Shown here: positions 1-10,207 of the stretch, one piece after another
How the letters are laid out: each line of letters begins with the position of its first letter
How positions within the stretch are numbered: the first letter of the stretch is position 1
Assembly (NCBI RefSeq): GCF_021134715.1
Contig: NC_060024.1
Coordinates: 5,766,001-5,830,000 of the forward strand
Direction of reading: 5' to 3'
Source of the DNA: Daphnia pulex
Lineage: Eukaryota > Arthropoda > Branchiopoda > Diplostraca > Daphniidae
DNA length: 64,000 bases
Program-made: the position numbers and the translations under genes
The notes under the pieces: model-generated
The model's input: the letters and a program-made list of their open reading frames with translations, nothing else
Told to the model about the DNA's origin: nothing
The model's database searches: none

Positions 1-33
1 GGCGCGCACTACATACCTCCTTTCTTTGAAAGG
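1..33 (-). repeat. End of an LTR (TGTAAGG family) plus polypurine tract of element A
   Basis: Bases 1-13 match the last bases of the complete LTR at 15728-16134 (ending GCGCACTACA). Bases 14-33 read on the minus strand as a purine-rich tract (AAAGAAAGGAGG), and the same tract adjoins the LTR at 16135. The window therefore starts at the inner edge of the 3' LTR of a minus-strand element whose LTR lies to the left. Confidence 0.75.
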
Positions 34-281
34 ACACGTCCTCGTGTCTATACAAAATCAATAGAGGTTATTCCAAAGGCACGGGAATGCAGGTATGGAT
101 TAAGAGTGTACATTTTTATTTAGACGAATTTAGATTGGTTTGATAACTAATACCAAATACAAAATACAAAGTACAAAGAACAATTTAGCGTCGGCCCGGC
201 AGTATCTAAGGTTTTTTTTTTAAATTGACTACCGCTTTCTATGGTTTGACTACAAAAGTTGATTATTATAAGTATAATATT

Positions 282-714
282 TCAGTAAAAACGCCGGAGG
301 ATGCGCTGGCGGTCTTGCTGGTATACTGCCATTAGCCGCGCTTGCGTCTCTAAGAATTTTTCAGTTAGCTCCATCAATTCGCGTTGGACCTGCTGATGCT
401 CTTTCAGAAAATCGGCTAGGTGGCGTGTTGTAGGCGGTCCGTACAATGAATCGTACGATGGAGGCAAATGTCGTCCGTAATGGTCAGGTGGAGGGGGACT
501 TCCGGGGGTCTGTGGCTGGCTGTGCAAAATTACGGGGAGATACAATTGGGACAGATGAGGCAAATAAATTGTCCCCTAGTAGCGACGGGTCAGGTGATTC
601 GGGTTTGGTAATGAGATGCTCATAAACAGGGTTTGAAAAAGAGGTGGTAGGCGTGCGGGAAATCTTAGGCTTAGCTCCGAATATTTCAGCATCAACAATT
701 ATGAGTAAGTTCAC
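282..714 (-). pseudogene. Small PPxY-containing accessory protein of element A, frameshifted
   Basis: The C-terminal reading frame (563-282) carries a Pro-rich stretch with PPSYDSLYG, then a charged helical tail ending in ILRRFY. This half is nearly identical to the protein at 16404-17003 of element B. The N-terminal part (714-484) is in another frame and is unrelated to B's N terminus, so the gene is frameshifted and looks recombinant near position 510. PPxY is a known Nedd4-type late-domain motif in viral proteins; a budding role here is only inference. Confidence 0.55.
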
Positions 715-860
715 AAATCGCTGCCACCATTATGTAACGACCACTCCATCTCGGAGATCGGGTCGCACAAATATCACACGAGTAAATGAATGAAAATCGG
801 GCCACCCACAATTGCTGAATGTATTCGGGATTACTAGGCTAAGAGTGCCTATTAGGCGTT

Positions 861-1967
861 TTAAATGCCGTATTTTGAGACCTGGTGCACGTCGTCTAGG
901 CGTGACATTTCGGTTCTTGCAGAATATATATTTTCGTTGACCTTTCTTGGCGGAATAGGGATATGCTTAATTGGTGGTCCTTCTTTTAGGTCTGGCATAT
1001 CATCGTAGTTTCCATTTTGGGAGGTCTCGTCCGATATTATGCTCATGATTGCGATCGCTTTTTTGACCCTGTGAGAATTATTAAAATAAAATCTAGTGTC
1101 GAGTGTTTTATAGACCTTTTTCCTATTCTCACGATTGTAGAGGCGTAAATATTGGTAGACGACATTCCTGCCATCACTTTCAGCGGCCATGATTGGAGTT
1201 TCGGTTTTCCGATTTCCAAGTTCCAGGTGGGCTCCGTGAAAAATCAATACCCTTAACGTGGGTATATCGTTCACGAAATGCGCGGGCGTGTTTCCGTTAT
1301 TGTCCTATAGGTTTACTTGTGCTCCGTTGTACAGTAGAATGTCGGCAATTTCATGTCGTTTTTTCCACTGCCAGATGGATATAAGATAGCGATTTATGCA
1401 CTTTTGTGTTGACAATGTGCTGAAATCTATCTAGCTCTACTAGTTCCCGTATGGTGTCGATGTCGTTTCTCCTTATAGCCACTGAAATGGGGCAGCTGTA
1501 TTTTCGGTTGATCAGAAATGACTCGACTTTTGGGTTTTGGCTGAGGATGTAATTGATACAATTCCTAGCCTGATGGCTTATTGCCAAAGTCAAAGGAAAT
1601 TCCTGGTTTACCAGATCGTGTTCTAACAGGTTTATCTTGTAAATATGGACGAACCGTATACTATTTACGTCATCCCGTGAGATGAGTATTTCCGTGATGG
1701 TTCTAGCCAATCGATCTCCGCCGTAGATTGTGGCGCCCTTGTAGATCAAGTCTTCGAAAATATTAATCCGCTGTAATCGTACCGCGGTCACTAGCGCTGT
1801 TTCATTCTTCGAGTTACTTTTTTCGACGGCTGCATCGTGTTCTAGGAGGATCTTGAAACATTTATACGAATTATGTTTGATAGCTACCAGAAGAGGTGTT
1901 TTTTGTCGATAGGTGTTCTCAATACCCTCTGGGTGTCGCGTTAGCCAATACTTCAACTCGGTGTGAC
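861..1967 (-). pseudogene. Ankyrin-repeat protein of element A, split by element C
   Basis: Two reading frames (1992-1351 and 1274-861) encode ankyrin-like helices (KTPLLVAIKHNSY, NETALVTAV, SCPISVAIRRND, ending with PPIKHIPIPPRK). They are closely similar to the intact-looking copy at 3716-5022. They are out of frame with each other, indicating an indel near 1300-1350. The N-terminal part lies at 15493-15650 beyond element C, where the ATG present in C's copy is changed. The insertion point is duplicated as TGAC (1964-1967 and 15489-15492), which shows directly that C jumped into this gene. Confidence 0.8.
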
Positions 1968-2248
1968 TGTGATGATGTGTCACAGGAGTCAAACCCGAGA
2001 GGTGCGGTTAAAGGTGTATTGAGAACCAACCAAGACAACTGTAACACGATTACAAGCACAAAAAGTGACCGTACACAACGAGAGCTCAAATGGATCGAAT
2101 GTCCGGTTTATATACGGGATGACGGGCGATGGCTTGTCTGATGGTAGCCATGCCTGTTAAAGTAATTAAGAAGATGCGTATGGTAAACGCATCAACAAGT
2201 GTGAGAACTTGTCAATGGCTTTGCCATATGCTGTGAATTAACATTACA
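1968..2248 (-). repeat. 3' LTR of element C
   Basis: 281 bp starting TGTGATGATG and ending ACATTACA, almost identical to 15207-15488. On the minus strand it contains TATATAAACC (complement near 2108-2117), a likely core promoter. The left flank TGAC repeats at the other end of the element. Confidence 0.93.
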
Positions 2249-2266
2249 CTCCTCCCCCGCTTGGAG
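2249..2266 (-). other. Polypurine tract of element C
   Basis: Directly inside the 3' LTR the minus strand reads AGCGGGGGAGGAG, the expected plus-strand DNA primer of a retroelement. Its position on the left side fixes the element's orientation. Confidence 0.8.
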
Positions 2267-2492
2267 ATGTTCCAAACTGGGATGGGGCGTGATCTTTAAA
2301 CATTGGCAAAGCACAGCATCACTACATGTAAGATTAAAAGCACAACATTGCTACATATAAGGTCACTAAAACAGGCAAGAATGGTAAAAATCACTAAACA
2401 GGCAAGAGTGGCAAAAATCTGCATAAAGGCAAATGGTCAATGCTACTGGTGATTATTGTTATGTTTTTCTCCTTTTTTTTTTAAGTTTGTAA

Positions 2493-3101
2493 TCAACGAT
2501 CGTCTCCATATCGACGGTTGAGGCTGCGGACAGCGGAAAAATACCGCTGTTTCAGTTCCTCCTGGTCGATTATGAATTGTTTGACTAAATTCAGTTGGTC
2601 CAGCGCATGGGCCGGATTGTTCTCGGGCGTCGGACGAGTGTTAGTCTGGGGAGCTGCTGGGCCGGCAGGGGCGGCAGGCTGTTGCTCCGGCGTCTGGACG
2701 GTGGTGGAAACGGGTCGTGGAGCCCGCGGTCTTACGGAGGGGACCACTGCTATGACCTGTCGAGTCCTATTTTTCGAAATCGGAACCGGGGAAGGTTTAC
2801 CGTCGTCGTCTGATGAATAGGGGAGAGGCGAATTAAATTTAGAAAAACGTGCTGTAGACGGCCGCTTAACGCCCCGTGTTTTCTGGTCGTCAGGAGAAGT
2901 GTACGAAGTCGATGTCCCAGGTTCCGGCTTTGGATCGTTCGATGGAGACGGTGAAGTTTGTAAGTCATCAGACGGATAACTCCGGTATTCGGTCCTAGGA
3001 AGAGGCCATTCAATTACTCGGCCAACTACTGGTGGCGTAGTGAGTTCCACTTCGTCGTGGATGAAGTCAGGTCCAAGAAGAAGTCGACCACGTCCGGCCA
3101 T
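2493..3101 (-). CDS. GRGR-type small accessory protein of element C (202 aa)
   Basis: No known family was recognised. The protein starts MAGRGRLLLGPDF, has a conserved patch around PPVVGRVIEWPLPR and YPSDD, a Ser/Pro-rich and Pro/Ala-rich middle, and ends in a charged helix finishing SLNRRYGDD. Homologous copies lie at 27107-27734 and 28240-28639. The C-terminal helix with an R-R-aromatic end resembles those of the small proteins at 3316-3771 and 16404-17003, suggesting a divergent family. It is the last gene before the 3' LTR. A conserved upstream block with a TATA box suggests a separate transcript. The frame is uninterrupted; nothing shows a biochemical activity. Confidence 0.65.
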   Translation of the reverse strand: MAGRGRLLLGPDFIHDEVELTTPPVVGRVIEWPLPRTEYRSYPSDDLQTSPSPSNDPKPEPGTSTSYTSPDDQKTRGVKRPSTARFSKFNSPLPYSSDDDGKPSPVPISKNRTRQVIAVVPSVRPRAPRPVSTTVQTPEQQPAAPAGPAAPQTNTRPTPENNPAHALDQLNLVKQFIIDQEELKQRYFSAVRSLNRRYGDDR

Positions 3102-3158
3102 GATGAACAGGATAAAATATGTGGTAGCGAAGTGAAGAAAGAAAAGATTTTACAGCGA

Positions 3159-3167
3159 TATTTATAG
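3159..3167 (-). promoter_or_regulatory. Conserved TATA box upstream of the GRGR small-protein gene
   Basis: The minus strand reads CTATAAATA about 60 bases before the ATG at 3101. About 150 bp around it are nearly identical upstream of the homologous gene at 27107 (TATAAATA at 27041-27048, same spacing), and a weaker TAAAAATA is at 28181. A palindromic TGACGTCA (CRE-like) lies upstream at 3258-3265 in this copy. Conservation of a non-coding block between distant copies supports an internal promoter. Confidence 0.55.
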
Positions 3168-3315
3168 TAGATAGTCGAAGAAGATCGCAAGAGAGAAGTT
3201 GGGGCGGTAACCAACTTAAAGAAGGTGCAGACAAGATGAATCTATATTTTTTTAAAATGACGTCAAAGTCATTAGTCACTGTCAAAAACAGTAGCTAAGA
3301 CGAAGAGTAAAGTAG

Positions 3316-3771
3316 CTAAGATGAATAAATTCTTTTTCGCGCTTGCTTCAGTTGCTGGGCCTGGGAGTAAAAACGTCGATATAGTTCACGGCTGTCGTGG
3401 TTGTATTGGTTAATGAGGTCCTTCCTGTTTTGCTGATACTCCTCCTCGCTTCGGAGAAGAATTGGGGGAGCGTACATCTGCTCAGCTTCCCCGCTGCATT
3501 CGTTGTTGGGGAGTCCTGGTGGAAGGGGGGAAACTGCTTTTTCGTCCGAGGCGAAGTTTAGTGGTAGATCAGGGTTCGGCTCCGTCGATCCGCTATCGAT
3601 TGAACTTACGTCATCGTAGTAAAGATCGTCGCTGTGTAGTGGATCTTCATCTTCCGGATCCGCTTCGTGAAGTGTTATTAGTGAATCTGCTTCAAGTTCG
3701 ATTTGTTCTTTGTTGTTAATAAATCTCCTTTCTGTTTGAAACACTACTGTTTCGCTGCTGCTGATAATCAC
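3316..3771 (-). CDS. Acidic coiled-coil small accessory protein of element C (151 aa)
   Basis: Unrecognised protein with an acidic first half (DPEDEDPLHSDD) and a Gln/Arg-rich helical C terminus (ELYRRFYSQAQQLKQ). The R-R-F-Y motif matches the tail of the small proteins in elements A and B. It begins 56 bases inside the 3' end of the ankyrin gene in another frame, so it may be reached by re-initiation, leaky scanning or splicing; the true start is uncertain. It occupies the same place after the ankyrin gene as the B protein at 16404-17003. Confidence 0.5.
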   Translation of the reverse strand: MIISSSETVVFQTERRFINNKEQIELEADSLITLHEADPEDEDPLHSDDLYYDDVSSIDSGSTEPNPDLPLNFASDEKAVSPLPPGLPNNECSGEAEQMYAPPILLRSEEEYQQNRKDLINQYNHDSRELYRRFYSQAQQLKQARKRIYSS

Positions 3772-5022
3772 TTTCGCTGGTATTTTCCTTACTCGTGGCG
3801 GAATCGTACTCCGGAATCGTACTGGCGGAATCGTACTCCTTTCGTGGCGGAATAGGGATGTGCTTAATTGGCGGTATTTCTTCCAAGTCTGGCATATCCT
3901 CGTAATTTCCTTTTTGGGAGGTCTCGTCCGACATTATGTTCATGGCTGCTATCGCTTTCTCGATTCTGTCAGAATTATTGTAATAAAATCTAGTGTCGAG
4001 TGTTTTATAGACCTTTTTCCTATTTTCATGATTGTAGAGGCGTAAATATTGATAGACGGCATTCCTGCCATCTTTTTCTGCGGCCATGATTGGAGTTTCG
4101 TTGTTACGATTTCCAAGTTCCAGGCGGGCTCCGTGAGAAATCAATACCCTTAACGTAGGTATATCGTTCACGAAGTGTGCGGGCGTGTTTCCATTATTGT
4201 CCTGTAGATTTACGTGTGCTCCGTGGTATAGTAGAATGTCGGCAATTTCATGGCGGTTTTTTTCCACTGCTAGATGGATATAAAAAAGAGATTTTTGCAC
4301 TTTTGTGTTGACAATGTGCTGGAATCTGTCTAGCTCTACTAGAGCCCTTATGGTTTCGATGTCGTTTCTTCTTATAGCCACTGAAATGGGGCAGCTGAAT
4401 TTTCTGTTGATTAGAAATGACTCGACTTTTGGGTTTTGGCTGAGGATGTAATCGATACAATTCCTAGCCTGATGGCTTATTGCCAAAGTCAAAGGAAATT
4501 CCTGATTAACCAGATCGTGCTCTAGAAGGTTTTTCTTGTAAATATGGACGAACCGTATACTATTTACGTCATCCCGTGAGATGAGTATTTCCGTGATTGT
4601 TCTAGCCAATCGATCTCCGCTGTAGATTGTGGCGCCCTTGTAGATCAAGTTTTCGATCATGTTAATTCGGTGTAATCGTACCGCGGTCACTAGCGCCGTT
4701 TCGTTTTTCGAGTTACTTTTTTCGACGTCTGCATCGTTCTCTAGGAGAATCTTGAAAAATTATACGAATTATGTTTGATAGCTACCAGAAGAGGCGTTTT
4801 TTGTCGATAGCTGTTCTCAATGTCCTCTGGGTGTCGCGTTAGCCAATATTTCAACTCGGTGTGACTGTCCATCAAAACCAATTCGTGAATCTTCGGGGTG
4901 GTTTTTTCAATTCCATGTTTCCGGTTGGGAGGAAAAGCATTTCTCCTACTCATGTGGGTAGTGCTAAAGGTCCAAATCCGTTGACGTTCCGATGGGGTCG
5001 TTGCAAAATCCTCTTGGTTCAT
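3716..5022 (-). pseudogene. Ankyrin-repeat accessory protein of element C, one frameshift
   Basis: The start (5022) is followed by an N-terminal segment and ankyrin-type helices: KTPLLVAIKHNSY, ETALVTAV, SCPISVAIRRND, IHLAVEKNRHEIADILLYHGA, NETPIMAAEKDG. The stretch near HVNLQDNNGNTPAHF is a canonical ankyrin repeat. The frame shifts near 4745-4755 (5022-4741 against 4690-3716); the homologous A copy keeps about one more base there. Length is about 435 residues. Ankyrin repeats bind other proteins. The gene lies directly after Env and before the small proteins; a role in manipulating host pathways is conjecture. Elements A and B carry ankyrin genes in the same slot. Confidence 0.75.
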
Positions 5023-5164
5023 TTTTTCTTTTTCTTTTCTATGATGATATAGTGTTTTAAATATTAGAAGGTGGGTTTTTTTTTAACATATTTTTGTATA
5101 TAGTTATTCAAAGCATTTCTACTCTACTCCATGCGGTGATAAGTATGTTGTCAATTGTCAGCAG

Positions 5165-8100
5165 TTACAGATGAATTTGATTAAGGAAACTATTTGCTCG
5201 GCTTATTGATTCGACAGGCGCACTTGGTGGCATAACATATGGATACATATTTCCTGGCATTATAACTGGATGGTTTGTGGCATATGCCATGTGATGACTC
5301 TGCTCTATTGGTATTTCTACTGCTGCACGGCGATTTCGGCGTTGTTGAAACGAATCTATCATGGCTGGTATAGGGTTGACTCGTGCAAAAATATACGCGA
5401 CTAGGATAAACATTATAAATCCTATCGTAGTAAAAACGATAATTTTTAGATAATCTGTCCAAGAATACATGTCTCCAATTTTCGTATCCTGTTTCTCTGA
5501 CATTATCATTCCAGCTAACGAATTGTCGTGCGTTTCCTCTATCCTACCTATTAATTCGTTTAAAACGTTGAGTCGTTCTAAGTCTGTTACGGAATGAGCT
5601 GTGTGTCCTTTTAAAGCGTAGTTAAAATCGTTAAGGGAGAGCTCTTCAAACTGCGATACAAGATTTAAATTTGGTGTGTGTATATTCGGCGTTTGCTCTG
5701 TCCAATCTGCGTGGGTTGTATTGTGTTCCCAGTGAAATGTTTTTCCGTTTAGATTGACAAGGTTTGTTTTCCAAAAACAATTGGAAAATGGGTGGATTGA
5801 CCATCCATCTGTTCCAATTGTATAGTTGTTATTTTTGTAAACCGTGTATGGCTGGAATCCACATTTCGTTTCTATTGCTCCGACTGTAACTTGTTTCTTC
5901 TCGCATTCTTGTAGAAGTAGAGATTGTCCGAGTCCTTGAAGTCGTGAACAAGTTGGTAGTTCCAATGCTGCTGCGGCTAGAATTCCATTTGTTTGAGACA
6001 GTGTCATGGCTTGCAATCTTCTCAACACAGACACCTTGCAGTATATTTGTCGTATCTCTCTTGCCAGCTCATTTTCGTGTTGAATCTCGATGTTCTGCTT
6101 ATATTGCTCGTGGAAGGATTGGATGATGGGCTTGATGATCTCGCTGATTTCTTCTTTGTTTGCTGTCGTTGGTTTATTTTGTGTGGTGTTTTTGCTTTTG
6201 TCGGTTGAGTCGTTCTGGTAAGGTAATGTGGCTTTTGTTGGTATAGGTATTGTTTTGGAATCGTTTTGGTGGGGTATGATGGTTCTGGTGGGATGAGGTA
6301 AGGGTAAGGGTTGTTTCGTAACTTTTTGGTTGGGACCTGTTGTTTTTGTTTGGGGTGGGATGTTGCTTTGCGTAGAATTACGTGGGCGTGGTACAGGTGG
6401 TTTTGTTGGTTCGGTTAAAGGTATGGGTTTTGAAGTTGAAGTTGTTGTCGTTGTCGTTGTTGTTGTGGTTGTTGTTGTGGTTGTTGTTGTTGATGTCACT
6501 TTTGGTGCAGGTTTTGTCGGTGCAGGTACTGGAGGATCTGTAGGTCTTGTTGGGTTCATTGTTGGCGGGTCGCTTGAATTATTATTGATTCCTGCATCTG
6601 GCCTCGCTATTTCGCCTGCGAAGACTGTTGTTAGATTTTTCTGTTGATTATTCCCTAGATTTTGTTGTTTTATTTGTGACGCTGCTGCAACTTTAGTTTC
6701 ATTTATGATCGGTGTTTCTACGGCTTTTATCTCCAATATTTCAGGGTACTCTTCTTTGTTGGTCTCTGTTTTTGTATCTGGAACTGGCGTTGTTTCTTCT
6801 TTGTTGGTCTCCGTTGTTGTATCTGGAACTGGCGTTGTTTCTGGTAACGTTTCATCTTCAATGAGGCTCATGTTATTTTGATTCCGGAAGATTGGCGGCA
6901 TCGTCGGGAATGGCATATCATGAATGGAAAAGTTTTTATGCCACTCGAGAATCCTGGAAGGTATTAAGCTGGGATGCTCTTCGGAATTTATTAGATTAGG
7001 GTTGTATGCTTCAAATTTCCATTTCTGATGTCTGGGTTTCTGGTCATCGTTGCATAATCCTAATCTTAACTTTCCTTGGTGAAATTCAATGCATTTGATT
7101 GAGTTCACATCCATTAATTGTCCAGTTATCTCGTTGGCTCCCCATCTCATACTATCTGGGTTGCATTGCTCGAGAACTGCGTTCTTTTCGTTTATTCTTA
7201 AACAATGATTGGTGTCGAACTTCCTGATGGTATAGTCGATGTCGTATTCAAACAGTTGATCTGGAAACTGCATCGGGTCTCCTGGTGATTGACATGGCTC
7301 CATAGAGATGTTTAATTTTCCGTGTATATTGTTCATACACATCGGCGTTTTTCCATTTTTGTTTTTGTTCATAAGTTGTCCCCAATTAAATATATGGTCT
7401 ATATTTAATAGGTTTTCTGCAGGGCTGCTTCTGAATTCTTCGTGGACGAATTCCCATTCTTCTATTGTGATGTTTGGATATGCTTGACGTAGGTTGTAAT
7501 CCGTATTCCGTTGATCAAATCTCCACATCTGCTTGATTGAATGGGGCTCCATTTCACAAGGTTCAAGTGACACCTGGTCCTTGAATGCTGTAAGACATCC
7601 TTTCGATTGCGTTTCCATGATGTACATTCGGTAGTCATCATAGATCCAAGTCGAGTGGGGTATCGAACAATCTTTGAAGAGCAGGTGGTTTGGGTTGTTT
7701 ACTGTCAGACAGTAACTGGTTCCATTTGTTGTAAAACGAATTGAATAGTCCGTGGAAAATTCGAAAAGCTGCTGCGTTTTTGGCCAAATTCCTAGCCCGC
7801 TCCATGTAGTTTTGTTGATTGGAACTCGAGGCATCAGGAACAGATGATTTTCGATGTCGGAAGTTGTTACCACGTAACTTTTGTCTTCATATTTCTCGTC
7901 GAACTCGGTGGGTGGAAATGATGCAAGGGGGTTGAGGTGTCCCCATGCAAACACGTGGCTATTTTCGTTGTTAAATTGTTGAAGCTGTCTTGTGTGTCGA
8001 GTTTTTGACGTTGGGTTTGTTAAGAAGAATTTTTCGATCTCGTCTTCAAAAACTATGTGGGTATCCGGTATGCCAATTATTTTGTAAGAATTAGACATAC

Positions 8101-8906
8101 CGGCGCAAAGGTTGACTTTTTCGGGACCAAATAAAATTTCAACTTGTTTTTCGGTATCTAATATTCTACCTGTTTTTATCTGTTTTAATCTTGGATTTCT
8201 GTCTATTTTAATGAGAGATATTCTACCTGTTCCCTTAAATTGTTTCTTTTCTTGACATTTTACCTCCTCTGTAGGAACATTTGGTATGCGCCACACAATA
8301 GTATTGTGGTTAACGATAAGGTGTTCGTTTTTCAACGATACGTTATGCGATCCAAATGGTGATAGAAGTGGTCCATCGGTGGACTCTTGTCTAATCTCAA
8401 TGTCTTGGGCTAAACAATTCACTACTGAATATTCTTTTATTGACATCCATTTTCCTTCACCTACTGGTTTTTGTCTATAACTATATGTTTTGCCGTTAAC
8501 TATATTCTTATTTCCTGCGCAGTTTAATAGCGATTTCATTTCCCAACATTCTTGGGGACTGACCTCTTTCGTCGTGTGAAAATGCTCTGTGTCATATGAT
8601 CCTACCCAAAATGATCTTGTCCCCTGTGATCTTTTTCGTTTCTATCCATTGCGAGCATACGAGTCCTTCTACTCGCAGGTCTGTTTGTATTTTAGTAGCC
8701 ACATAATAGGTTACTAATTTGCTCATAACTTTCTGTTCATCCTCTTTATCAGTGGGATTTTTGAAACAATAATCTGGGTCTGTAAGGTCAAGCAGACCTC
8801 TCGTGACTGGTTTCGAGCAGTCGCAAATTTGTATATTAAGCGTCAAAATAGGCGTAAAGACAATCGACAAGTAGCATGCTGTGGTAAGAACAGCGTTGTT
8901 TCCCAT
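5165..8906 (-). pseudogene. Env glycoprotein of element C, one frameshift
   Basis: The first part (8906-8592) starts with a hydrophobic signal segment followed by LNIQICDCSKP. The rest continues in another frame (up to 8592, and from 8539) to 5165, so one indel lies near 8590. The long part (1124 residues) has lectin-like Cys/QxW segments at about 259-343 (KQMWRF) and 430-512 (HQKWKF), a Thr/Pro-rich mucin-like stalk at about 565-790 with a run of Thr from a GTT-type repeat, a conserved ectodomain with DGWSIHPFSNCFW near 911, a transmembrane helix at about 1031-1052, and a cytoplasmic tail containing PSAP. Many N-glycosylation sites are present. The fold class is uncertain; similarity to chuvirus-like (Monjiviricetes) glycoproteins captured by retroelements is a hypothesis. 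Confidence 0.8.
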
Positions 8907-8947
8907 CTAATTTGGAAAAACAAAATACGATTACTGTTTGTTAAGCT

Positions 8948-10126
8948 TTAATTTCTATTTCTAAGTGGATATCTATGTGACACACGTATTTGTGTCGGTG
9001 GAATTACGGGGTTGTTATTAGGTAATTCCTGATCTGTAACTTTTGATTGTTTTGGGGGTCTACCACGTCTACCTCCACGTTTCGGTTGTGGGGGAATTAC
9101 AACCCCTGTTATCTTCGGAGGTCTACCTCTTCTTTTTGTCGCTGTTACGACTTCTTTTACTTTTGGAGGCCTACCTCTTTTCTTTCCTACTTTAGTTTGT
9201 ATCTTCTTAATGGTTTTACGTCTTTTCTTAATAATTATTGGGTTAGGGATAGTTATATTATTGGGAGTGCTGGTTACTAATTTTAACCTATTTACATGTA
9301 CTATATATTTCCCTTCGTCCTCAGTGTTATTTATTTCGTCTGTTATTTTGATAATTTCATAGTTAAGGTCCGATATTTTTCTATTTATTTTATACGGTCC
9401 TAACCATCTATTATTAAATTTTCCTGGGGTAGAATGGGCTTTTAAGAGTACGTGATCATTTACGTTATACTTAACTAATTTACTACCTTTGTCATATAGC
9501 CGTTTTTGCTTTGATTGAACTTTCTCTAATCGTTCTTTCGAACGTTTTAGAGCTCTTTTCCATTGTTTATCGTATTCATCTGCGTCATCTTCAAAAACGT
9601 CTATGTCATCATTGATAGAAATATCGCTTGGCACTACTGCTTCGCGTTTAAAAAATAGATAGAAAGGGCAACAGTCTGTACTAGTTTGCTTTGCAGTGTT
9701 ATATGCGAAAGTTACAAAGTCGAGATATTTATCCCATGACTCTGGTTCATCGTTCACATAACATGCGAGCATATCGCACAGAGTCCTGTTGAATCTTTCC
9801 ACTAGTCCATCCGTCTGCGGGTGGTAACTTGTAGTTTTAATTTGCTTAATTTTAAAAAGAATGCATATTTTTGAAATGAGTTTTGAAAGGAAATTAGTTC
9901 CTTTATCTGTCAATACTCTTGCTGGAGGACCGAATTTTGTATAGACTTTTTTCACTAAATGTTCTGCTATCGTATGCGCTTTCTGGTCTTTCATTGGTAT
10001 GGTCATTACATATCTACTTGCGTAATCAGACAAAACTAAAATATATTTGTTTCCTTCACTACTTTCCGTAACCGGCCCTACTATGTCCATTGCGACTTGT
10101 TCCCAAATGTTTGCTACTAAAGGCAA
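8948..10126 (-). CDS. Integrase core and AT-hook C terminus of element C
   Basis: Catalytic DDE residues are visible: D in AMDIVGP, D in VLTDKGTNF and E in GLVERFNRTL. They are followed by a chromodomain-like or GPF-type C-terminal region (NNRWLGPYKI) and then three AT-hook-like motifs, GKKRGRPPK, KRRGRPPK and GRRGRPPK, before the end. AT-hooks bind the minor groove of AT-rich DNA, so this tail may guide integration. The reading frame is the same as that of the RT part upstream (10208-11746), separated by one TAA at 10208-10210 within the zinc-binding region (downstream CIACAKRK completes HHCC). Confidence 0.88.
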   Translation of the reverse strand: MPLVANIWEQVAMDIVGPVTESSEGNKYILVLSDYASRYVMTIPMKDQKAHTIAEHLVKKVYTKFGPPARVLTDKGTNFLSKLISKICILFKIKQIKTTSYHPQTDGLVERFNRTLCDMLACYVNDEPESWDKYLDFVTFAYNTAKQTSTDCCPFYLFFKREAVVPSDISINDDIDVFEDDADEYDKQWKRALKRSKERLEKVQSKQKRLYDKGSKLVKYNVNDHVLLKAHSTPGKFNNRWLGPYKINRKISDLNYEIIKITDEINNTEDEGKYIVHVNRLKLVTSTPNNITIPNPIIIKKRRKTIKKIQTKVGKKRGRPPKVKEVVTATKRRGRPPKITGVVIPPQPKRGGRRGRPPKQSKVTDQELPNNNPVIPPTQIRVSHRYPLRNRN

Positions 10127-10207
10127 TGGCTTAAGTGGGGCTTTAGTCGACCCATAGGCCTTACGTTTTGCACATGCAATACAATTGTTTACATATTCAG
10201 TAACGTC

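Noticed and set aside
6330-6647. Val-rich plus-strand reading frame
   Set aside because: It is the antisense of the Thr-run stalk in Env and exists only because of the GTT-type repeat.
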